Assembly: GCA_028065725.1 (NCBI GenBank)
Contig: JAPTVL010000418.1
Coordinates: 1-16,322 of the forward strand
Direction: 5' to 3'
DNA length: 16,322 bases
DNA from: Betaproteobacteria bacterium
GTDB taxonomy: Bacteria > Pseudomonadota > Gammaproteobacteria > Burkholderiales > Rhodocyclaceae
Under the pieces are notes generated by a model. The model was given only the letters and a program-made list of their open reading frames with translations, was not told where the DNA came from and made no database searches. Shown here piece after piece: positions 1 through 5,666 of the stretch; the first letter of the stretch is position 1; each line of letters starts with the position of its first letter. The position numbers were made by a program, and so were the translations under genes.

Positions 1-32
1 GCGAGCCGCTTGCCGAACGCAAGCACACCCTT

Positions 33-123
33 GGAAAGGTGGCAGAGTGGTCGAATGCGCCGGACTCGAAATCCGGTGTACGGTTCTTCCGTACCGTGGG
101 TTCGAATCCCACCCTTTCCGCCA
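33..123 (+). tRNA. tRNA-Ser (anticodon CGA)
   Basis: The acceptor stem GGAAAGG (33-39) pairs with CCTTTCC (113-119), followed by discriminator G and an encoded CCA (121-123). The anticodon stem CCGGA/TCCGG encloses the loop CTCGAAA, with anticodon CGA at 67-69, which reads the serine codon UCG. The long variable arm with a TACGG/CCGTA stem is the class II mark expected of serine tRNAs. The T loop TTCGAAT is intact. The 3' end is the integration site of the island and is restored by element DNA, so the gene should remain functional. Confidence 0.97.
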
Positions 124-124
124 G
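110..124 (+). repeat. attL core repeat (tRNA 3' end)
   Basis: CACCCTTTCCGCCAG covers the 3' side of the tRNA acceptor stem plus CCA and one further base. The identical 15-mer occurs at 15846-15860 in the same orientation. Identity stops at both edges (C versus A before it, A versus T after it), so 15 bp is the whole core. Confidence 0.92.
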
Positions 125-128
125 ATAG

Positions 129-165
129 AAGCCCAAGCTCTTGAAAAGTTTGGGCTTTTTCTTTT
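129..165 (+). terminator. Rho-independent terminator after tRNA-Ser, inside island
   Basis: AAGCCCAA (129-136) pairs with TTGGGCTT (150-157), followed by a T-rich tail to about 165. It lies just inside the left boundary, so it is brought in by the element and replaces the chromosomal tRNA terminator now displaced to 15867-15900. Confidence 0.8.
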
Positions 166-176
166 GAGTGTCCGCT

Positions 177-198
177 TGTCATCAAGTTTGTCATCAAT
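177..198 (+). repeat. Left tandem arm-type sites (2 x TGTCATCAA)
   Basis: TGTCATCAAG at 177 and TGTCATCAAT at 189 form two direct repeats with start-to-start spacing of 12 bp. The same pair with the same spacing occurs beside the integrase at 15704 and 15716. Paired direct repeats near both att cores are typical arm-binding sites of tyrosine integrases. The binding role is inferred. Confidence 0.75.
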
Positions 199-282
199 CT
201 TGATCGACGTCGGAAATTGTTTTTCGGCGCTTGCTGTTCCTCGCGTACCCGCATGGCGCGAGGTGTCGCGAGGAAACGGTCG

Positions 283-513
283 ATGGACAAAAATGCAACG
301 CCCTCCTACCCGGAGGTGCTTCTCTCCAGCAGGCAGGTCCAGCAGATGCTGGGCCTGAGCCGCACTAGCGTGTGGCGCCTGACGCGCCGTGGCGTGCTGG
401 CGCCCGTCCATATCGGAGCCGCCCTGCGCTTTCGTCGCTCCGACGTGCTCGCAATGATGCAGGTCGGCACCAGCCAGCATCCCACACAAAAAAGCCCGCC
501 TGCGCGGCCTTAG
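283..513 (+). CDS. AlpA-like helix-turn-helix regulator/excisionase
   Basis: The 76-aa protein has a MerR-type winged helix-turn-helix: LLSSRQVQQMLGLSRTSVWR (about residues 10-29), then the wing LAPVHIGAALRFRRSDVLAM. This is the AlpA/excisionase pattern, with the 'lls..ev..mlGlsr.tv.R' helix and a 'R.r.sdv' end. Such proteins on P4-type islands act as recombination directionality factors or activate the integrase promoter. I chose the ATG at 283 because AGGAA (271-275) sits at a good distance upstream; a GTG/TTG-type extension to 217 or the ATG at 253 has no comparable site. It is the first gene inside attL. The tail after about residue 60 is rich in Pro/Lys and is probably disordered. Confidence 0.8.
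   Translation: MDKNATPSYPEVLLSSRQVQQMLGLSRTSVWRLTRRGVLAPVHIGAALRFRRSDVLAMMQVGTSQHPTQKSPPARP
486..511 (-). terminator. Possible terminator for the leftward primase operon
   Basis: Read on the minus strand, a hairpin with arms AAGGCCGC and GCGGGCTT (one C-C mismatch) runs straight into six T residues. It overlaps the 3' coding end of the AlpA-like gene and lies about 55 bp past the primase stop. The stem is short, so support is modest. Confidence 0.35.
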
Positions 514-563
514 GGAAAGGGAAGGCTGCGCCCTGGTGTTCGACGGGGTGGCGCCCTTGAGAC

Positions 564-1499
564 TCATGGGGCCCTCGTACGTTCAAGGGCCCGCTCGACG
601 CTGCGTCGGGCATAGGCCATGGCCTGGCGCCCTTTCCTGCGCGCGATGTCGGGCGAGTGCGCGCCGATGGTTTCGATGATGTCGGTCGCTGGCACACCGC
701 AGGCGATCATGGCCAGGGCGGCCTGGAAGTCGACGATCGAGGCGTCATAGCGCTGCGCAAAGCGCGCGCGGGCATCGCGATGGGCCAAGGCGATCCAGTC
801 GGCCAGCGTCTGCGGACGACCATCAGGGTCAGCAGGCCAATCCCTGGTGGGCCTCGTGGGTGCACGCCAAGCATCTCGCTGGCTGCTGGGTTTTGCTGGA
901 CCTACCGGGAAGTGCGCGGCCAAGTCTGCGAGCGCCCTGTGCACCAGCGCGGCTCCACGCAGGGCGACCGTGCCCGGGCGGCTGAGCAGCACCTTCGCAA
1001 AGGGCGGTGCGGGCTCCGCATGTTCGGGCTTGCGATTGGTCAGGCCCGCCAGACGCCCGTAATGATCCAGGCCCGCGCAACCGCGGTCGGTTTCCAGCTC
1101 TGCAGCCAGCCTGGCTGCGATCACCCTGCGCAAGGCAGGCGGTTGTGCGCAGTCGCTGACGCGAATCCATGCTTGGTGGTTCGCCGGGCTGGTCTCGACG
1201 ACCAGCGCCGGCGCCAAGCCGAGGGAATCGAGACGGCGAACCAACTGCAGGTCGAGATCATCCACCAGCACGAGCGCCGAGACGCACGGCCGGATGAACG
1301 CGTCCCGACCCTGCTGGTTCTCATAGCGCAGCCAATCGATCGCGTGCAGCACCTGTTCCGGCGCCCAGTTCAGGCGGCGTTGCATGGTATCGGCACTTCG
1401 ATCCAGGATGGCTACGTCGTACGCGCGACTGCCCATCGCGTCCATATGGCGCTGCATGGAGCGCAGCGCCAGGCCTCTGGCTTCTCCGGCTTTCGTCAT
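564..1499 (-). CDS. RepB-type DNA primase domain protein
   Basis: The 311-aa protein shows the RepB/RSF1010-type primase signatures. The metal-binding acidic cluster VLVDDLD is at residues 77-83, the strand-turn motif ETSPANHQAWIR at 102-113, and the basic substrate motif GRLAGLTNRK at 148-157. In this family these residues form the archaeo-eukaryotic-primase-like fold that makes short primers on single-stranded DNA. The C-terminal ~130 residues are Arg/Ala rich and may bind DNA. The start ATG at 1499 follows a very strong ribosome site (GGGAGGTAG, 6 nt spacing). It lies 130 bp downstream of the 236-aa gene on the same strand, probably in one operon. On an island without a relaxase, a primase suggests replication of the excised circle. 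No helicase or lesion is seen in the gene. Confidence 0.85.
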   Translation of the reverse strand: MTKAGEARGLALRSMQRHMDAMGSRAYDVAILDRSADTMQRRLNWAPEQVLHAIDWLRYENQQGRDAFIRPCVSALVLVDDLDLQLVRRLDSLGLAPALVVETSPANHQAWIRVSDCAQPPALRRVIAARLAAELETDRGCAGLDHYGRLAGLTNRKPEHAEPAPPFAKVLLSRPGTVALRGAALVHRALADLAAHFPVGPAKPSSQRDAWRAPTRPTRDWPADPDGRPQTLADWIALAHRDARARFAQRYDASIVDFQAALAMIACGVPATDIIETIGAHSPDIARRKGRQAMAYARRSVERALERTRAP

Positions 1500-1629
1500 G
1501 ACCTACCTCCCTGGCTGCACTGACGCTCTGTCAGAAACTCTGTGAAACACCAACCGGTGCCACCGCTTTCGAGCGGCGACACAAGCAACAGCAAGCCCTT
1601 GTCCGTTGGGGCTCGGAATTTCCGCAGCT

Positions 1630-2340
1630 CTAGGGGTGGGCGTCTCCCTGCACGGCCAATCGCATGCGCTCGACCGCGAGGGCCAGCGGCACGCCATGAC
1701 CGCGCAGCTCCAGAAGCCTGGGCCAAGGCGGGTGCGGCGGCATCTCCAGCGCGTCCGCGCGCCCGGCAGCACGCCGAGCGGCCAGCATCGCCTCCAGGAT
1801 GTCGCGCCGCTGGTGCGAGATGCCGTGAAAGCCAGGCCACTGCGCCATGGCGGCCATCAGCGCCTGGGCCTGGTGGGGGCTGTCGTGCGTGGCCACCGCA
1901 CAGGCGTGCGCCAGGCGATCGCGGAAGTCTTGCTCGGGAAGCCTCCAGGTCCACGCGACAGCCTCCCTGGCTTGGCGCTTGGGCATGCGCAGCAACTCCC
2001 AGTCGCGAAGCGTGATGCGCCGCTTGCGGTCGGTCGCATCGGCCAGCGTCTCACGCTGGACGACGGCGCCGGCGCCTTCGCTGACCAGCAGCCACCACGC
2101 GAACTGCAGCGCCTGGAACTCGGGAAGCAGCACCAGGCGCGAGCGCGCATGGCCTGCGCGCCGCAGGCGCATGTCCTGCGCCCGGCTGGGGTTCACTGCG
2201 TAGAGTTCCTCGAACTTCTCAACCAGGCCTTCGGCGCGGTCATAGCGCACGCGGCCGCCCGTCCAGCGGGTAAAGCCCCGCGAGACGGCCAGCTGCAGGA
2301 CCTGCAGGGTCCGGATGGTGTCAAAGGTTTGCATGAGCAT
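1630..2340 (-). CDS. Unrecognised 236-aa protein, replication/mobility module
   Basis: I do not recognise this family. The protein is Trp/Arg/Ala rich and mostly helical by composition. It has no signal peptide or clear membrane segment; the FAWWLLVSEGAGAVV stretch is hydrophobic but short. It begins MLMQTFDTIRTLQVLQLAVS and has a mid-region RKRRITLRDWELLRMPKRQA that could contact nucleic acid. The ATG at 2340 is preceded by GGAG with 9 nt spacing; an ATG at 2334 is the alternative. It is the first gene of the leftward operon and precedes the primase, so a role in replication, partition or mobilisation of the element is plausible but is inferred only from position. A relaxase is unlikely, because no HxH or tyrosine motif 1 is visible. 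Confidence 0.7.
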   Translation of the reverse strand: MLMQTFDTIRTLQVLQLAVSRGFTRWTGGRVRYDRAEGLVEKFEELYAVNPSRAQDMRLRRAGHARSRLVLLPEFQALQFAWWLLVSEGAGAVVQRETLADATDRKRRITLRDWELLRMPKRQAREAVAWTWRLPEQDFRDRLAHACAVATHDSPHQAQALMAAMAQWPGFHGISHQRRDILEAMLAARRAAGRADALEMPPHPPWPRLLELRGHGVPLALAVERMRLAVQGDAHP

Positions 2341-2399
2341 GGCGAGGGTCTCCAGGTGAACAGCTCCTGGCCATACAGTCGGTGCGTCCGCGGGATTTC

Positions 2400-2417
2400 G
2401 TCACGGCAGGCCGTGAC
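2400..2417. promoter_or_regulatory. Candidate operator dyad upstream of leftward operon
   Basis: GTCACGGC and GCCGTGAC form a perfect 8-bp inverted repeat with a 2-bp centre, 60 bp upstream of the ATG at 2340. The size and symmetry suit a dimeric repressor. No regulator is assigned to it. Confidence 0.4.
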
Positions 2418-2658
2418 CAAGCTAAAAGGAGATTCCAAGGCGAAGCCGACCAGCCAGCGGATTTCCCGACCCCTGAAATCCGCCGGGCATGCTGTTCCAA
2501 GCGTGCGCGTGCCCGGCGGCGCTGAGCCGCACGAGCCGATGACATACCGGGGCCTTGGACCCCGGCAGCAGGACGCCGCGGGTCGGCGGTCCACCAGGGT
2601 GCACGACGACGTGCATCGTGGCGGGCTGCCAACCCGATGCCGTCAAGCCAATCCTTCA

Positions 2659-2685
2659 CCGGTCCTGCGCGCCACGCAGGACCGG
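2659..2685. repeat. 11-bp perfect hairpin before structured RNA
   Basis: CCGGTCCTGCG (2659-2669) pairs perfectly with CGCAGGACCGG (2675-2685) around the loop CGCCA. No T-run follows on either strand. It lies 14 bp before the putative group II intron 5' end at 2700, so it may be part of that intron's insertion target. Confidence 0.6.
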
Positions 2686-2699
2686 ACCGCCGAAGCGTG

Positions 2700-3667
2700 G
2701 TGCCCGTAATGGGGCTCGCTATGCTACGACGGGCGCCCAGGGGTGTAACTCCTCTGGGACGACCCAATCCGCAAGAAGGAAGATTGGGCGACAAGGAAAC
2801 CCAGACGAGCAGGAAATGGCCCGTCTTGGCGACAGAAACGAACGGGGAGACGCCTCTGGCGTCGTCAACACCCACCTGGCGCGTTGTTGGCCGTGCCCCT
2901 TGCGGGGAATTCGGCGCGACAGGTGCACACACGGATACTGGTGAGGATCGCGAACAGACGCGATGATGTTGCCGACCAGCGATGGAACGGCAGCTCGGAT
3001 GGAAACATCCCAGGCGCTCGGGGAAAGAACCTTGAGGGCGCGGCACCGACGCGAAGAGCGCGGGCCCCTGGATAGCTTAGGCCGTGTCAAAGCGCTGACG
3101 GAAAAGCGCGATGTGCAGGTATCGGAGCCGTTGGTCAGCGCAAGCTGGCTAATCGGTAGCGTGACGAAGGATCGAACCCGGTAGGTCACGGGCTATGGAA
3201 TCTCGCCGGGCTGACATCCGCAATCCAAGGGATTGCGGGGGAGCGTATGCGACGGTTCGATCTGGAGCGCGGCGGCGCTGATATGCGAGTAGGGACTGTC
3301 TAACTTGGGAATCGCGGAACCTCGAGTGCGCAGGCACGCACGAAGCTCGAGGACGCGGGGGAGACTCGGTGAGCTGAGTGGCGACACGAAGCAAGTAGGG
3401 CCAGCGCGCAAGCGTGGGGCCGACCCGACGGGCTGAACCGATGAAGGTTCGTCGCGGCGAAAACCGGGGGCGGTACAGAAGGAACGGCGATCGGGGTGGC
3501 TCCCGATCCGGCATAGGTTTGACCCACGTGGTGCGGTGGCACGCACCGTGTGGGGCTTGGGGGTGGCACCCTGGGCAGTCTTGCTAGAGATCAACGATGC
3601 GACTCCAGAGGGAGTCCGCAAGTGAGAACCGATCCACCCTGACGCCTTGCGCGTCGGGGTGTTTCCC
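2700..3667 (+). ncRNA. Large structured RNA; probable group II intron 5' part
   Basis: About 960 bp lack any convincing protein but are packed with hairpins. GTGCCCG (2700-2706) pairs with CGGGCGC (2730-2736). It is followed by a GGGGTGTAACTCCT stem-loop resembling the group II intron epsilon-prime hairpin. Next come CCCAATC/GATTGGG (2764-2770 with 2783-2789), GACGCC/GGCGTC near 2850-2864, CGCAATCC/GGGATTGCG near 3219-3238 and a 13-bp hairpin (3523-3554). A GTG-start 5' end paired to a nearby segment, then an epsilon-prime loop, is the usual start of group II intron domain I. I find no reverse transcriptase of its own and no domain V before the nested intron at 3668, so it would be a 5' fragment or the outer half of a nested intron pair. 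The alternative is an unrelated large structured RNA ending at the 3635-3667 terminator. The 3' limit is uncertain. Confidence 0.45.
3635..3667 (+). terminator. Terminator-like hairpin; target site of IIC intron
   Basis: CACCCTGACGC (3635-3645) pairs over 11 bp, with one T-G wobble, with GCGTCGGGGTG (3651-3661) around a 5-base loop, followed by TTTCCC. The group IIC intron begins at the next base, 3668. Known IIC introns recognise such stem-loops plus the few following bases. It may terminate transcription of the upstream structured RNA, although the tail is poor in T. Confidence 0.65.
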
Positions 3668-4055
3668 GTGTGCGCCCGGCACGGGCGCACACCTGCGGGT
3701 GCAAGTCCCGCCACAAGCTGGTCATGGCGAGTGAAGCGAAGCGCAACTGCGCGAGGGCGACCGAGCGTGGGGAGGAAGCGTGGAGCGTAAACCGCGGGCC
3801 GATGAACAAGAATCGGATAGAAGGCGCTGCCGAGCAGGGCGAGCGGGCACGAAACCGCGAAGCTCTCGTGACCAAGGCGGAGCGGCGTAGATCCGGCGGT
3901 CGTGCGATGAAGGAGTGCGTTCTTACCCGGGGAGATCCCGCCTCATGCCTGAAAGGGCGACGGCGATGAGCCGCAGCGGGAAGTCAGCCGAGGCCGTAGT
4001 AGTCGCCGTCACGGGGCGAAGGGCCGAACGCGAGCGAGTGCTTGAGGACATGGCG

Positions 4056-5414
4056 ATGTCGAGGGTCATGCGTCAGATGCCGGTGCGAGCCGGGCGGGCG
4101 GGGGCTGCGGGCGGTGAAGCCGCGCGCGAGCCCGCCAGCGACGAAACCCGAGGCCCGCGCCGTGAACACCGGGGCACGGGGTCAGCGCTGCTGCAAGCGG
4201 CGCTGACGCGAGAGAACCTGCAGCGAGCGTGGAAGCGGGTGCGGGCCAACAAGGGCGCGGCGGGCGTGGACGGACTGGACATTGACCAGACGGCCGCGCT
4301 GCTCAAGACCGAGTGGCCGGCGATCCGCGAACGACTGCTGCAGGGCAGGTACCGGCCAGCGCCGGTACGCAGGGCATTGATCCCGAAGCCCGACGGAGGC
4401 GAGCGCGAGCTTGGCATCCCGACGGTGACGGACCGCCTGATTCAGCAGGCGCTGTTGCAGGTGCTGCAGCCGCTGATCGACCCGAGCTTCAGCGAGCACA
4501 GTTACGGCTTCCGCCCGGGGCGGCGTGCCCATGACGCGGTCCTGGCCGCGCAGGGGCACGTGCAGTCGGGGCGGCGGGTTGTGGTCGACGTGGACCTGGA
4601 GAAGTTCTTCGACCGGGTCAACCACGACATCCTGATGGACCGTCTGCGCCGGCGCGTCGACGACCCGGCCGTACTGCGGCTGGTTCGGGCGTACCTGGAC
4701 AGCGGCATCATGGTGGACGGGGTGGCGCAGCAACGGTATCAGGGAACGCCGCAGGGCGGGCCGCTGTCGCCGCTGCTGGCCAACGTGCTGCTCGACGAGG
4801 TGGACCGGGAACTGGAGCGACGGGGCCATTGCTTCGTGCGCTACGCCGACGACTGCAACGTGTACGTGCGCAGTCATCGAGCGGGCGAGCGGGTGATGGC
4901 GCTGCTGCGCCGGCTCTACGGAAAACTGAAGCTGGCGGTCAACGAGGCCAAGAGCGCGGTGGCTGGTGTCGCGGGACGCAAGTTCCTCGGCTACAGCTTC
5001 TGGTTCGGCAAGGGCGGCGTGCAGCGCAAGGTCGCAGCCAAGGCGCTGCTGGCCTTCAAGCAGCGGGTGAGGGAACTGACCCGCCGTTCGGGAGGCCGCA
5101 GCATGGCCCAGGTTGTCGAGCGGCTTCGCGTGTATCTGCTGGGTTGGAAAGCCTACTTCGGGTTGGCGCAAACGCCGCGCGTCTGGCGCGAGCTGGATGA
5201 ATGGCTGCGCCACCGCCTGCGGTCGATACAGCTCAAGCAGTGGAAGCGCGGCTCGACCATCCACCGCGAATTGCGCCGCCTGGGCGCGACGGCGGCCATC
5301 GCCCGTAGGGTGGCGGCCAACTCGCGCTGCTGGTGGCGCAACAGCGGCATGCTGCTCAACGCCGTGCTGAACCTGGCTTACTTCGACGCCCTGGGACTGC
5401 CTCGACTCTCCTGA
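4056..5414 (+). CDS. ltrA: Group II intron reverse transcriptase/maturase
   Basis: The protein copies intron RNA into DNA at the target site and helps the intron splice. The reverse-transcriptase core shows RT0/RT1 LQRAWKRVRANKGAAGVDGL, the IPKPDGGERELGIPTVTDR segment, RT3 VVDVDLEKFFDRVNHDILM, RT4 GTPQGGPLSPLLANVLLDE and the catalytic YADD (residues 263-266 from this start). The thumb/maturase region LRVYLLGWKAYFGLAQTP and the end YFDALGLPRLS follow. The layout and sequence resemble class C (IIC) proteins such as GsI-IIC RT. There is no C-terminal HNH endonuclease, as expected for that class. I prefer the ATG at 4056, with GAGG eight bases upstream; the ATG at 3966 is open but overlaps conserved intron RNA. 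The predicted 452 aa slightly exceeds the usual ~420. Confidence 0.93.
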   Translation: MSRVMRQMPVRAGRAGAAGGEAAREPASDETRGPRREHRGTGSALLQAALTRENLQRAWKRVRANKGAAGVDGLDIDQTAALLKTEWPAIRERLLQGRYRPAPVRRALIPKPDGGERELGIPTVTDRLIQQALLQVLQPLIDPSFSEHSYGFRPGRRAHDAVLAAQGHVQSGRRVVVDVDLEKFFDRVNHDILMDRLRRRVDDPAVLRLVRAYLDSGIMVDGVAQQRYQGTPQGGPLSPLLANVLLDEVDRELERRGHCFVRYADDCNVYVRSHRAGERVMALLRRLYGKLKLAVNEAKSAVAGVAGRKFLGYSFWFGKGGVQRKVAAKALLAFKQRVRELTRRSGGRSMAQVVERLRVYLLGWKAYFGLAQTPRVWRELDEWLRHRLRSIQLKQWKRGSTIHRELRRLGATAAIARRVAANSRCWWRNSGMLLNAVLNLAYFDALGLPRLS

Positions 5415-5428
5415 CCTCAAGCCCGCGA

Positions 5429-5460
5429 ACCGCCCGGTGCGGACCCGCACGCCGGGTGGT
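5429..5460 (+). ncRNA. Group II intron domain V
   Basis: An 8-bp lower stem (5429-5436 with 5453-5460, one G-U), a 2-nt bulge GC at 5451-5452, a 5-bp upper stem (5437-5441 with 5446-5450) and the tetraloop GACC match the domain V geometry. The catalytic triad reads CGC (5431-5433), the form found in IIC introns, rather than AGC. Domain VI follows directly. Confidence 0.85.
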
Positions 5461-5502
5461 GTGGCAGGGGCGCGGCTCTCATGAGCCGCCCCCTATGCCG
5501 AT

Positions 5503-5666
5503 CACGGGAAGCTAAGGTGTCACCTGCGCGGCTTGCACCATGGAGTACACGATCTACGGCGCGTTCGGCTTCACCGCTCCTGCTGCCTGGGATTTCGCTT
5601 GCGCATGCGACGACGACGCCTTGCGATACATTGAGTTCAAGGGCAACTCCAGGGAAGAGCAAAAAC
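5503..5666 (+). other. Leader between intron and helicase gene
   Basis: This 164-bp stretch starts at the intron 3' exon. An ATG at 5540 opens a frame (MEYTIYGAFGFTAPAAWDF...) that runs into the helicase gene in a different phase. It has no ribosome site and I recognise no product. It may be the relic of a gene that once preceded the helicase, or simply leader sequence. No clear promoter boxes are seen. Confidence 0.5.

Larger units (their letters stand above)
2341..2699. other. Intergenic region with dyads; no convincing gene
   Basis: This 359-bp stretch lies between the leftward operon and the structured-RNA segment. Short open frames exist on both strands, but they lack a ribosome site and a recognisable product. 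It holds an 18-bp dyad (2400-2417) and a strong hairpin (2659-2685). The promoter for the leftward operon should lie here, but I cannot point to clear -35/-10 boxes. Confidence 0.6.
3668..5502 (+). mobile_element. Group IIC intron, complete
   Basis: The 5' end GTGTGCGCCCGGCACGGGCG closely matches the start of bacterial IIC introns such as that of Oceanobacillus iheyensis (GUGUGCCCGGCAUGGG). It is followed by an epsilon-prime loop, GGGTGCAAGTCCC. The domain III signature TTCTTACCCGGGGAGATC is at 3920-3937, and the following GAAGTCAGCCGAGGCCGTAG also resembles the IIC arrangement. The reverse transcriptase lies in domain IV. Domain V (5429-5460) and a domain VI hairpin (5467-5492) follow, and the 3' end ...CCGAT at 5502 satisfies the terminal AY rule. 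Length is about 1835 bp with all RNA domains and an uninterrupted reading frame, so it may still splice and move. The ends are inferred from motifs, with a likely error of a few bases. Confidence 0.85.

Noticed and set aside
657..1523. Long + strand open frame of 288 codons
   Set aside because: It is the complement of the primase gene, whose motifs and strong ribosome site are on the other strand; the + product has no recognisable features.
1606..2709. 367-codon + strand open frame
   Set aside because: It opposes the 236-aa gene and runs on into intergenic DNA. High GC keeps stop codons rare, and no ribosome site or family match was seen.
3523..3554. Domain V candidate for the outer structured RNA
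   Set aside because: The 13-bp hairpin lacks the 2-nt bulge and catalytic triad, and no domain VI follows.
2719..3714. Minus-strand frames of 156 and 173 codons across the structured region
   Set aside because: The products are Ser/Arg/Pro-rich and random-looking, typical of the complement of structured RNA; neither start has a ribosome site.
4182..5450. 422-codon minus-strand frame opposite the reverse transcriptase
   Set aside because: The + strand encodes a full RT with YADD; the opposite product is a GC-driven artefact and crosses domain V.
2700..5502. A retron or DRT-type defence reverse transcriptase with ncRNA
   Set aside because: The reverse transcriptase is a group IIC maturase flanked by its own domains III, V and VI, so it belongs to an intron; the upstream RNA looks group II-like.
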